Part shown: positions 1-6,927 of the stretch, piece by piece
Position numbering within the stretch: position 1 is the first letter of the stretch
Layout: each line of letters starts with the position of its first letter
Source: a bacterium TMED217
Lineage (GTDB): Bacteria > Fidelibacterota > Marinisomatia > Marinisomatales > UBA1611
Reading direction: 5' to 3'
Length of the DNA stretch: 39,838 nucleotides
Assembly (NCBI GenBank): GCA_002169695.1
Contig: NHJO01000008.1
Location: 1 to 39,838 of the forward strand
Position numbers and translations under genes: made by a program
Notes under the pieces: model-generated
Told to the model about the DNA's origin: nothing
What the model saw: only the letters and a program-made list of their open reading frames with translations
Databases searched by the model: none

Positions 1-1
1 A

Positions 2-556
2 TCTAATTATGGTGGTATTACAAAAACACAGGAAGGTCTTGCTGTATTCTCCGAATTTATTACAGGGTCTATTGATGTTGATCGTATGAGAAGGATATCA
101 GATAGAGTCCTTGCGATTCAAATGGCAATTGATGGTGCCGATTTTATTGAAGTGTTCAAATATTTTGTTAAAAAAAATAACTCTAATAACCAAGCCTTTG
201 AAAGTACAAGGCGTGTTTTTAGAGGAGGGGTGTTAACTGGTGGTGCGCCTTTTACTAAAGACCTTGTTTATCTCGATGGATTAATAAGGGTATATAACTT
301 TTTCAGGTCTGCTATCTCGCAAGGTAAAACTGAATGTATTGAATTGCTATTTTCAGGAAAGATAGATTTAGATGATATTCCTATTATCTATAGTTTATAT
401 AAAGAAGGATTGATCAAAAAGCCGAATTTTATTCCACCGTGGGCAGTTGACATAAATTATTTAATCTGTTTTTTTTCTTTTTCGGTGTTTTTAGAAAATG
501 TTAATTATGATAATGTAACTAATTATTATGAGTCTCTTTTAAAAGGTGTTGATTGA
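2..556 (+). CDS. QEGLA-motif (DUF1704) metallopeptidase-like protein, 3' part
   Basis: The reading frame is open from base 2, so the gene starts upstream of the window. The first in-window ATG (86) is internal. The 184 visible residues begin with a segment containing T-Q-E-G-L-A-V-F, the hallmark of the 'flavohemoglobin expression-modulating QEGLA motif' family (DUF1704), and continue with a family-typical R-G-G-x-x-T-G-G-A-P-F-T-K-D stretch around residues 75-90. Members related to eukaryotic MATCAP tyrosine carboxypeptidases are zinc peptidases with an HExxxH motif upstream and the QEGLA glutamate as a further ligand. The HExxxH would lie outside the window, so activity cannot be judged here. 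The C-terminal part has hydrophobic stretches. The gene converges with the GH1-thioredoxin gene with a 2-base gap. The family call is firm; the cellular role is unknown. Confidence 0.85.
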   Translation, partial: SNYGGITKTQEGLAVFSEFITGSIDVDRMRRISDRVLAIQMAIDGADFIEVFKYFVKKNNSNNQAFESTRRVFRGGVLTGGAPFTKDLVYLDGLIRVYNFFRSAISQGKTECIELLFSGKIDLDDIPIIYSLYKEGLIKKPNFIPPWAVDINYLICFFSFSVFLENVNYDNVTNYYESLLKGVD

Positions 557-558
557 TA

Positions 559-2421
559 TTATTCTTGTATTAATAAATCAATTTTATTTATCATAGTCTG
601 AAACTCTTCTTTATCAAACAATCTAGTTAAAAATGCAATTTTACCATTTTTATCGATTACAATATTTCGAGTCACTCCAGAGTTAATATGTGCAAATTTA
701 GAAAAATGTTTGGCGCCAGGATCAAGAGCGATTGGATAAGTAGTACCAACTTTTTTTTGAAACTTTTTCACAACATCTAAAGGTTCGTCTTTATCTATAC
801 CTATTAACATTAATCCTCTATCTTTATACGTATTCCAAACTTCTTTTTCTAGATGCGGCATTTCTTGAATACAAACTGAACACCAACTTGCAGTAAATTG
901 TAAAACTACAACCTGACCTAAAAAATCTGAGAGTTGCACAGTTTCTCCAGTTGTGTATTCTAATAAAAGATCAGGTGCTTGATCGCCTATAGAGACTATA
1001 TAGCCACGTTTATTTGCTGTTGGTTGCTTGACTATATTAGAAAAGGCTAGGCTGCCTTTTCTGAGCTTTCTATTTTGGGTAGTGAAATCAACCTCATATA
1101 GGCCAAACTTCATTTTATACCCTTCGGCCCATTCAAAATTATCCATTAAAGTCCAATAAAAATATCCTCTTATATCATAGCCGTCCATCATAGCTTTATA
1201 TAAGGCATACAGATATCTTTCTATGAATAATTTTCTTCTATCATCCTTATCATCAGCTATCCCGTTTTCTGTTATAATTATTGGTTTATTTAAGTTACTT
1301 ATGGTTTGAATCGCTCTGTAAAATCCTTCTGGATATATTGAGTAAGGCATGTCAGTTTGTATATCCTCTAGCCTTGTTTCAAATGTAAAAGGGTTTGTAG
1401 CGTTAAAGTGCCCTTTAACATGCCACCTAGAATAATAATTTAATCCAATAAAGTCTATTGCACCAATTGCGTCTGTATTTTTAAATGAAATATTTGCCAT
1501 TCCGGGCAAATAAAAATTGAAATTACCTGTTGATAATAAATCTATAGTATTGTTTGTAAAAATATCATTTAGTATCCTGCTAAAATACCAATCAAGAATA
1601 TGCCACCTTCTTAATGGATCAAATTGAGTAATGTTTTTGACAAGGCCAATTTGAACATTCTTACCATTTGGAAGTGATTTTAGATGTCTAAAGACCCTTA
1701 CATGTGCATTTAATAAATTTTTCATTACATAACCAGCGAGAACTGGGTCCTTTTTACCTGGTGGGAAGACACCATTAAAATATCCTTGGGATACATACAC
1801 AGCAGGCTCATTGATTGTACACCAATAAGGAACTAGATCAGATAGTTTATTAAATACAATTTCTGAAAATTCTAAATAATGTTTTATATTTTCTTCTTTT
1901 TCAAACCCTCCAAGGTCTTCAAACCAAATTGGGTGTGTAAAATGATGAAGGGTAACTACAGGTGTAAGTCCTGAGTCGATTAGAGCAATACAAAGATCTC
2001 GATAGTGTTCAAGTGCTTTTGCATTGAATATTCCATTTTCTGGTTCAATTTTGCTCCATTCTACTGAGAACCGATAGTACTTAACACCTAATTTATTCAT
2101 TAGGCCTATATCTTGATTATATCTATTCCAGTGGTCAGCAGCTAGACCCGACTTATCATTATTGTGTATTCGTGGTTTACCGTTGCTGTCTTTTTGATGC
2201 TCAAAACGATACCAATTGTTATTAGTGTTATTACCTTCAACCTGATGTGCAGCAGTTGCAGTACCCCACATAAAATCATTTGGAAAATAAATTTTATCTG
2301 TTTTGATTTTATCCCAATTCCATTGTAGTTCGGGATTAGATATACGATAATTAACTATTGTTAATAACAACAATAGGAAGGGGATAATTAATAATATTAA
2401 AAGATATTTTCTAGAATTTAT
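559..2421 (-). CDS. GH1 beta-glycosidase fused to a TlpA-like thioredoxin domain
   Basis: One uninterrupted frame encodes two enzymes. Counting from the TTG at 2373, residues 25-450 are a glycoside hydrolase family 1 barrel with acid/base E189 (T-I-N-E-P) and nucleophile E369 (I-T-E-N-G). Residues 455-604 are a thioredoxin/TlpA-type domain with active site W-C-S-V-C (C498, C501) and a Thr where the usual cis-proline sits. GH1 enzymes cleave beta-glucosides or galactosides, and TlpA-type domains reduce or exchange disulfides outside the cytoplasm. Upstream of the TTG the frame stays open for 16 more codons that encode a lysine/arginine start and a very hydrophobic helix, so I place the start at ATA 2421, overlapping the stop of the upstream gene. 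This gives a membrane-anchored or exported protein. No ATG is available, and TTG 2373 is the conservative alternative. The gene is probably co-translated with the upstream CBS-type gene. Confidence 0.85.
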   Translation of the reverse strand: MNSRKYLLILLIIPFLLLLLTIVNYRISNPELQWNWDKIKTDKIYFPNDFMWGTATAAHQVEGNNTNNNWYRFEHQKDSNGKPRIHNNDKSGLAADHWNRYNQDIGLMNKLGVKYYRFSVEWSKIEPENGIFNAKALEHYRDLCIALIDSGLTPVVTLHHFTHPIWFEDLGGFEKEENIKHYLEFSEIVFNKLSDLVPYWCTINEPAVYVSQGYFNGVFPPGKKDPVLAGYVMKNLLNAHVRVFRHLKSLPNGKNVQIGLVKNITQFDPLRRWHILDWYFSRILNDIFTNNTIDLLSTGNFNFYLPGMANISFKNTDAIGAIDFIGLNYYSRWHVKGHFNATNPFTFETRLEDIQTDMPYSIYPEGFYRAIQTISNLNKPIIITENGIADDKDDRRKLFIERYLYALYKAMMDGYDIRGYFYWTLMDNFEWAEGYKMKFGLYEVDFTTQNRKLRKGSLAFSNIVKQPTANKRGYIVSIGDQAPDLLLEYTTGETVQLSDFLGQVVVLQFTASWCSVCIQEMPHLEKEVWNTYKDRGLMLIGIDKDEPLDVVKKFQKKVGTTYPIALDPGAKHFSKFAHINSGVTRNIVIDKNGKIAFLTRLFDKEEFQTMINKIDLLIQE

Positions 2422-3374
2422 CAGATTTTAAATCCATTATGCTTCATCCACTCATCTCTTGGAAATTTTGTCATGTAATTCCGTATGCTATCGGCTAAAA
2501 TAACAAGGCAGTTTTGTCCAGGCTTGAGTTCTGATGCAGCTTGCAAGGCCGCGACCATTGTAGCTCCACAAGAGCCTCCACATAGTAGTCCTTCTTCTTT
2601 GATTAGTCTTCTGGCCATAATAAACGACTCCTCATCATGTGTTTTTATATATTGATCAATTAGATTATTATCTAGTACATCAGGAATAAAATCATAGCCT
2701 ATTCCTTCTACGAGATATGAACTAATTCCATCACCTCCACCAAGTATTGACCCGACTGGATCGGCTCCAACAATTTTTATATTTGGTAATTCTTTTTTTA
2801 AACGTTTTGCTACTCCTGTTATTGTACCACCAGTTCCAACAGATATAACAATCATGTCAAGATCGCTACCAAAATCTTTAATTATTTCTTCAGCAGTACC
2901 TTCATAATGTGCATTAGGATTTGACGGGTTTGAGTATTGATCTAAAATATGTGAATTTTTTATTTCTTTTTGTAGCTTTTTCGCAACAGAGATGTGGCTA
3001 TCCGGATCACTAGAAAGTGCTTCGGTCGGTGTTCTTACAATTTTTGCACCAAGTGATTCGAGAACGATTTGTTTTTCTTGGCTCATTTTTTCTGGCATAG
3101 TAATAATGCATTTATATCCTTTTACGGCAGCTGCTAGAGCTATTCCTTGCCCTGTATTTCCAGACGTAGGCTCTATTAAGGTATCACCAGGTTTTATTCG
3201 TCCAGATTTTTCTGCGTCTTCAACCATCTTCCAGCCTATCCTATCTTTAACTGATCCACCAGGATTAAAGAACTCACATTTGGCAAAGAGGTTACAGTCT
3301 AACTCTTTAGAAATTTTGTTAATTTTTACAACCGGAGTATCCCCAATTGTGCTTAAAATAGTATCGTGTATCAT
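2421..3374 (-). CDS. Cystathionine beta-synthase / cysteine synthase (PLP, fold type II)
   Basis: This is a PLP enzyme of the cysteine synthase/CBS family, forming a C-S bond on an activated serine. The PLP lysine is K43 (G-G-S-V-K-D-R), the substrate loop is P-T-S-G-N-T-G at 69-75, and the phosphate-binding loop is G-T-G-G-T at 180-184. Wording such as [19 protein letters not shown] and R-N-Y-M-T-K-F matches cystathionine beta-synthase better than CysK. At 317 residues it has only the catalytic core, with no N-terminal heme segment and no C-terminal CBS (Bateman) domains. It would act in transsulfuration from homocysteine or in making cysteine/H2S; which of these cannot be decided from sequence. 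It is the first gene of a minus-strand pair, and its TGA overlaps the proposed start of the GH1-thioredoxin gene. Confidence 0.85.
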   Translation of the reverse strand: MIHDTILSTIGDTPVVKINKISKELDCNLFAKCEFFNPGGSVKDRIGWKMVEDAEKSGRIKPGDTLIEPTSGNTGQGIALAAAVKGYKCIITMPEKMSQEKQIVLESLGAKIVRTPTEALSSDPDSHISVAKKLQKEIKNSHILDQYSNPSNPNAHYEGTAEEIIKDFGSDLDMIVISVGTGGTITGVAKRLKKELPNIKIVGADPVGSILGGGDGISSYLVEGIGYDFIPDVLDNNLIDQYIKTHDEESFIMARRLIKEEGLLCGGSCGATMVAALQAASELKPGQNCLVILADSIRNYMTKFPRDEWMKHNGFKI

Positions 3375-3459
3375 TTATCTATATTCACTTAATTATTAGT
3401 TCTATATTAGTGATTACTCTAGATAATATAAACGTCTTCTTTTATGAGCATATAAAAAA

Positions 3460-4938
3460 ATGGTAAATCAATCACATAAACTAAGTGGTCCTTTTTTAAT
3501 TGAATTAAAGAATAAATTCCGTGAGATTGCAGGAGATGATAATAAAATTGATCGAGATGAGTTTAGCAAAGGTCTCTCTATAAATAATGAAAAAATAGTT
3601 AATCGGATTTTTGATATTTTTGATAAAGACCATAATGATTATTTAGATATAAATGAGTTTATATCTGGAATTGAATCTCTTATCAATGGTGAAAAAGAAG
3701 AAAAAATTAGATTTGCTTTCGACATACATGATTTTGATGCTAGTGGTGATATAGATCGCAAAGAGCTAAAAGTACTTATTAAAAATATACTTTTAGAAAA
3801 TAATCTAGAGTTTGATATTTATCAGGTAGATTTAATTGTTGATGAGTTTTTTAAAACTGCAGATTTAGATCATAACGGTGTAATAGACTTTGATGAATTT
3901 TTAAGTCTTGTTGAAAATTATCCAGATTTAATAAATAGCTTAGCGGTGAACCCAGTCTCATGGTTTAATCCAAATCGGAAAGAGTTTATTGTTGAATCGA
4001 AGTTAAAAACTCAATCAAAATCGTATAAAGTACAGGTACAAGATCTGAGTATCCTCCAATGGTTATTAGTACCAAGACTTATTTATTTTTATAATATAAT
4101 ATTAAACCGAGCCAAAAATAAATTAGATATATCTATCGATTCATTACAGATATTACCTGAAAAAAATATATCATTTTCATTTATAAAACCTGATTGGTTT
4201 AATTATAAATCAGGGGACTATGTTTACATTAACTGCCCATGGATATCAAAACTAGAGTGGTATCCATTTAATATAGTCAGTGCAAGTAATAGTGATTCAG
4301 TTTTTTTAAATATCAAAGCTAATGGCCTATGGCCTGAAAAAATATATAATAAAACGATAGAGATGTTAAACCAAGACACCGTTGATAGACTCCGTATAAG
4401 GATTGATGGGCCATATGGCTCATCAACTGATAATATATTAAAAAGTGAAAATTTAATAATTGTTGCTGCTGGCACCGGAGTAGCAAAATTTGCCTCAATT
4501 ATGCAAGATATTGCCTATCGAGAAAGATCAAATAATATAAGGTCAAACGTCAAAAAATTGTCTTTTATATGGCTTAGTGATAATGAGTTTTATCTCGAAT
4601 GGTTTAAAAAATTATTAAATGAATTAAGGAAAGATTTCAAGCTCATTATGTTTGAATATCATATTTTTTTTATTGATAGAGTAGCTTCAGAGCTACCCAA
4701 GAATATGCTTTATGTTTCAAAAGATATTTATAAGGACGATCTTAATATTAATTTAGTATCTCATTCAAAAAAGAACTATAGCATAGGACATCCGAATTGG
4801 AATGATGAATTGAAACAGATAAAGTCAAAGTTTAATAATGAAAAAATTACATTATTTTATTCAGGTCCAAGACACGGAAAAAAAAACTTAAAGAATTCCT
4901 GTAAAGCTCTAGATATTGATTTTAATAGCAGCATCTAA
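3460..4938 (+). CDS. EF-hand protein fused to NOX5-type FAD/NADPH dehydrogenase, no heme domain
   Basis: This 492-residue protein starts with a calmodulin-like region. Three canonical EF-hand loops lie at residues 55-66, 91-102 and 135-146, each with acidic positions 1, 3 and 12, and a degenerate one is near 25-36. From about 196 it follows the C-terminal half of NOX5-type NADPH oxidases: L-Q-W-L-L-V-P (199-205), E-W-Y-P-F-N at the FAD motif (266-271, usually E-W-H-P-F-T/S), D-G-P-Y-G (316-320), a glycine loop A-G-T-G-V (337-341), G-H-P-N-W (443-447) and S-G-P (468-470, usually C-G-P). The six-helix heme-binding ferric-reductase domain that should lie between is absent; only about 30 residues join the halves. 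In the family, Ca2+ binding to the EF-hands switches on electron flow from NADPH to FAD to heme to oxygen. Here the acceptor is unknown, and the changed His and Cys positions leave catalysis uncertain. It is monocistronic, with no clear ribosome binding site. Confidence 0.8.
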   Translation: MVNQSHKLSGPFLIELKNKFREIAGDDNKIDRDEFSKGLSINNEKIVNRIFDIFDKDHNDYLDINEFISGIESLINGEKEEKIRFAFDIHDFDASGDIDRKELKVLIKNILLENNLEFDIYQVDLIVDEFFKTADLDHNGVIDFDEFLSLVENYPDLINSLAVNPVSWFNPNRKEFIVESKLKTQSKSYKVQVQDLSILQWLLVPRLIYFYNIILNRAKNKLDISIDSLQILPEKNISFSFIKPDWFNYKSGDYVYINCPWISKLEWYPFNIVSASNSDSVFLNIKANGLWPEKIYNKTIEMLNQDTVDRLRIRIDGPYGSSTDNILKSENLIIVAAGTGVAKFASIMQDIAYRERSNNIRSNVKKLSFIWLSDNEFYLEWFKKLLNELRKDFKLIMFEYHIFFIDRVASELPKNMLYVSKDIYKDDLNINLVSHSKKNYSIGHPNWNDELKQIKSKFNNEKITLFYSGPRHGKKNLKNSCKALDIDFNSSI

Positions 4939-4947
4939 AAATTGATA

Positions 4948-4979
4948 AAAGAGGAGGAAAAATAAATTTCCTCCTCTTT
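4948..4979. terminator. Bidirectional terminator between the NOX-like gene and hsp20
   Basis: A perfect 13-bp stem (4948-4960 with 4967-4979) closes a 6-base loop. The arms begin and end with runs of A and T, so U-rich tails are made on both strands. It sits between two convergent genes and can end both transcripts. Confidence 0.85.
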
Positions 4980-4989
4980 GTATGTAAGA

Positions 4990-5427
4990 TTATTTTACTT
5001 TTATGCTTCTAAGACTAGTTTGTGTTTCTTCTGTTTTGGGTAAAATAACAGTTAAAACTCCGTTCTTAAAAACAGCAGATATTTTTTTCTCATCAACCGT
5101 TAATGGAAGTTTGAACGATCGAAAAAACTTACCATGGTTCCGCTCATGATAGTGATATTCAACATCTTTATCTGCTTTTGTATATTCTCGATTTCCACTT
5201 AACCTTAACATATTATCTTCTACTGAAATATCAATATCTGATTTATTAAGTCCCGGTATATCAGCAGTTAAGGTAAATGAAGAACTATCTTCATTTATGT
5301 CTACAGCTGGCAACCAGTTTTCTTTGATGTCCTGTTTGTAGATATTATTATTTAACACCGTATTCATTACTCTATTCATATCATCAAATATAGATATTGG
5401 TCTAGAATTCAAATTAATTAATTTCAT
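4990..5427 (-). CDS. Hsp20/alpha-crystallin small heat-shock protein
   Basis: A 145-residue small heat-shock protein, an ATP-independent holdase for unfolding cytoplasmic proteins. The alpha-crystallin domain spans about residues 37-145. It includes a W-L-P-A-V-D-I start, A-D-I-P-G-L, an R-x-S-G-x-R/N segment, and the closing G-V-L-T-V-I-L-P-K motif with the I-x-I-like tail reduced to S-I-K-V-K. A clear AAGGAGACA ribosome binding site (5431-5439, read on the minus strand) fixes the ATG start. Upstream lie a perfect TAnnTTTG promoter element and two copies of a palindrome described separately. The protein is monocistronic and ends at the bidirectional terminator. Confidence 0.93.
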   Translation of the reverse strand: MKLINLNSRPISIFDDMNRVMNTVLNNNIYKQDIKENWLPAVDINEDSSSFTLTADIPGLNKSDIDISVEDNMLRLSGNREYTKADKDVEYHYHERNHGKFFRSFKLPLTVDEKKISAVFKNGVLTVILPKTEETQTSLRSIKVK

Positions 5428-5484
5428 TATTGTCTCCTTTTTTTTGTTAAAATTAATTCAACATTATTCTTTCAAATTCTATAC

Positions 5485-5492
5485 CAAATTTA
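5485..5492 (-). promoter_or_regulatory. hsp20 promoter -7 element (TAAATTTG)
   Basis: TAAATTTG matches the Bacteroidota-type -7 consensus TAnnTTTG exactly. No TTG is present at the expected -33 position (19-21 bases further upstream), unlike other promoters in this window. This suggests dependence on a protein bound at the adjacent palindromes. The assignment is inference from pattern. Confidence 0.45.
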
Positions 5493-5519
5493 TTTACTTG
5501 CATTTTTATAACGCGTAGG

Positions 5520-5532
5520 TGACATAATGTCA
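5520..5532. promoter_or_regulatory. Palindromic operator copy 1 upstream of hsp20
   Basis: TGACATAATGTCA is a perfect 13-base palindrome with a single central base. The identity with copy 2 extends over 18 bases (5520-5537). Its centre lies about 48 bases upstream of the predicted hsp20 start site. It is not CIRCE, HspR/HAIR, FNR or CRP-like. Confidence 0.6.
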
Positions 5533-5560
5533 TATATTGTCATTTTAAAATTTTTTATAA

Positions 5561-5573
5561 TGACATAATGTCA
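5561..5573. promoter_or_regulatory. Palindromic operator copy 2 upstream of hsp20
   Basis: This is the second exact TGACATAATGTCA, 41 bp from copy 1, close to four helical turns, so both would face the same side of the DNA. A TGTCA half-site (5538-5542) lies between them. It could also influence the divergent DegT-tldDE operon, whose predicted promoter starts at 5616. Confidence 0.6.
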
Positions 5574-5615
5574 TATATAATTGAAATATATATAAATAAT
5601 TCATTGCCGATAAGA

Positions 5616-5646
5616 TTGTTGTGTGTAAAAGACCTTCGTAAGTTTA
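5616..5646 (+). promoter_or_regulatory. Bacteroidota-type promoter for the DegT-tldD-tldE operon
   Basis: TTG at 5616-5618, 20 bases, then TAAGTTTA at 5639-5646 fits the -33 TTG / -7 TAnnTTTG pattern. Transcription would start near 5653, giving a leader of about 30 bases before the TTG start codon at 5682. Confidence 0.5.
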
Positions 5647-5681
5647 GATAAATTTATTCTATAAAAAATGAAAGATTAATA

Positions 5682-6917
5682 TTGAATTCTGATTTAGCAA
5701 TCTTTGGTGGTACCCCTATTCGGACTAAACCTTTTCCGGTTTGGCCTAGAATTACAGATGACATAAAGAACAGTGTAATTGATACAATTGAGAATGATGA
5801 GTGGGGTATTGGTAGCTCTGCAATTGATTCATTTAATGATAAGTTTGCAGAAATGCAGAATGCAAAATTTTCTTTAGCAATCCACTCTGGTACTTCTGCC
5901 ATTTGGATCAGTTTAAAAGCATCAGGTGTGGAGGCAGGAGATGAGGTTATAATTCCATCCTATACCTTCATTGCAACTGCAACTGCTGTTGTCCTAGCGA
6001 ACGCTGTCCCTGTATTTGCAGATATTGATTTAGAGACTGGTAATATTGATCCAGAATCTATTGAACATTTAATTTCAAATAATACAAAGGCAATCATACC
6101 TGTTCATACTGCTGGGTCGCCTGCTGATATGAGTAGGATTATGGATATATCAGTTAGACACAATATTCCAATTATTGAAGATGCTGCACAAGCGCACGGC
6201 GCACAGTTAAATGACAAAAAAGTTGGTTCCTTAGGCTTAGGTGGCATTTTTAGTTTTCAAACATCTAAAAATATGAGCGCGGGTGAAGGTGGTGCGATTG
6301 TAAGCAATAATCAATCATTTATCGATAGGTGCTTTTCATATCACAATTGTGGTAGAGTTCGTGATGGAGATTGGTATGAGCACCATATATTGGGTAGCAA
6401 TCTAAGAATGAGTGCGTTAAATGCTGCCATTTTGATTCCACAAATAAGTACATTAGTAAGTGATTTTTCTTTACGTGAAAAAAACAGAAGACTTTTAGAT
6501 CAGGCTTTAAATACAATGGATGGATTAATTCCAATGAAAAGTATTGATGGTGGAAAGTCCTCAAACCATATTTACATGTGTCGATATGTTGAAAAAGAAT
6601 TTGAAGGTGTTAAAAGAGATGTCTTTTTTAAAGCTATGCAGGCAGAAGGTGTATTCACTTATAAAGGTTGGTCACCCTTATATAAAGAACCTTTGTTTAC
6701 TATTAACTCAAAAGAATATCCCTGGTTCAAGGATGTGAAATACAAAAAAATTTGTCATAAAAATACTGAAATGTTTGCAGAAAAGCAGGCGGTTTGGTTA
6801 AAGCAAAATCATTTAATTGGAACTAACGATGATACCAATGATATAATTAATGCTTTTGAAAAGGTTGTCTCAGCGATAAAAAAGGACCCGAAAAAATTCT
6901 TAAACTTAGATTTATAA
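5682..6917 (+). CDS. DegT/DnrJ/EryC1/StrS family PLP aminotransferase
   Basis: A 411-residue fold-type I PLP enzyme. The opening F-G-G-T-P-I-R-T-K-P-F-P is typical of the family. Further motifs are H-S-G-T-S-A (68-73), P-S-Y-T-F-I-A-T (92-99), E-D-A-A-Q-A-H-G (166-173) and the catalytic lysine K196 in F-Q-T-S-K-N-M-S-A-G-E-G-G. Relatives transfer an amino group, usually from glutamate or glutamine, to a keto-sugar or a cyclitol; some make 3-amino-5-hydroxybenzoate. No sugar-nucleotide genes are nearby, so the substrate is unknown. The start is TTG 5682, since the ATG at 5668 is out of frame and stops at once. tldD begins 10 bases downstream, implying one operon with tldD and tldE. Confidence 0.88.
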   Translation: MNSDLAIFGGTPIRTKPFPVWPRITDDIKNSVIDTIENDEWGIGSSAIDSFNDKFAEMQNAKFSLAIHSGTSAIWISLKASGVEAGDEVIIPSYTFIATATAVVLANAVPVFADIDLETGNIDPESIEHLISNNTKAIIPVHTAGSPADMSRIMDISVRHNIPIIEDAAQAHGAQLNDKKVGSLGLGGIFSFQTSKNMSAGEGGAIVSNNQSFIDRCFSYHNCGRVRDGDWYEHHILGSNLRMSALNAAILIPQISTLVSDFSLREKNRRLLDQALNTMDGLIPMKSIDGGKSSNHIYMCRYVEKEFEGVKRDVFFKAMQAEGVFTYKGWSPLYKEPLFTINSKEYPWFKDVKYKKICHKNTEMFAEKQAVWLKQNHLIGTNDDTNDIINAFEKVVSAIKKDPKKFLNLDL

Positions 6918-6927
6918 AGGAAATTAT

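Noticed and set aside
900-1060. Frameshift or gene boundary between GH1 and thioredoxin parts
   Set aside because: The frame runs on without a stop through a normal linker and no alternative start with a ribosome site precedes the thioredoxin part.
2992-3399. Plus-strand open frame within the CBS-type gene
   Set aside because: It is a shadow of a strongly conserved enzyme on the minus strand with no family resemblance of its own.
5520-5573. CIRCE or HspR operator at hsp20
   Set aside because: The palindrome TGACATAATGTCA matches neither TTAGCACTC-N9-GAGTGCTAA nor CTTGAGT-N7-ACTCAAG.
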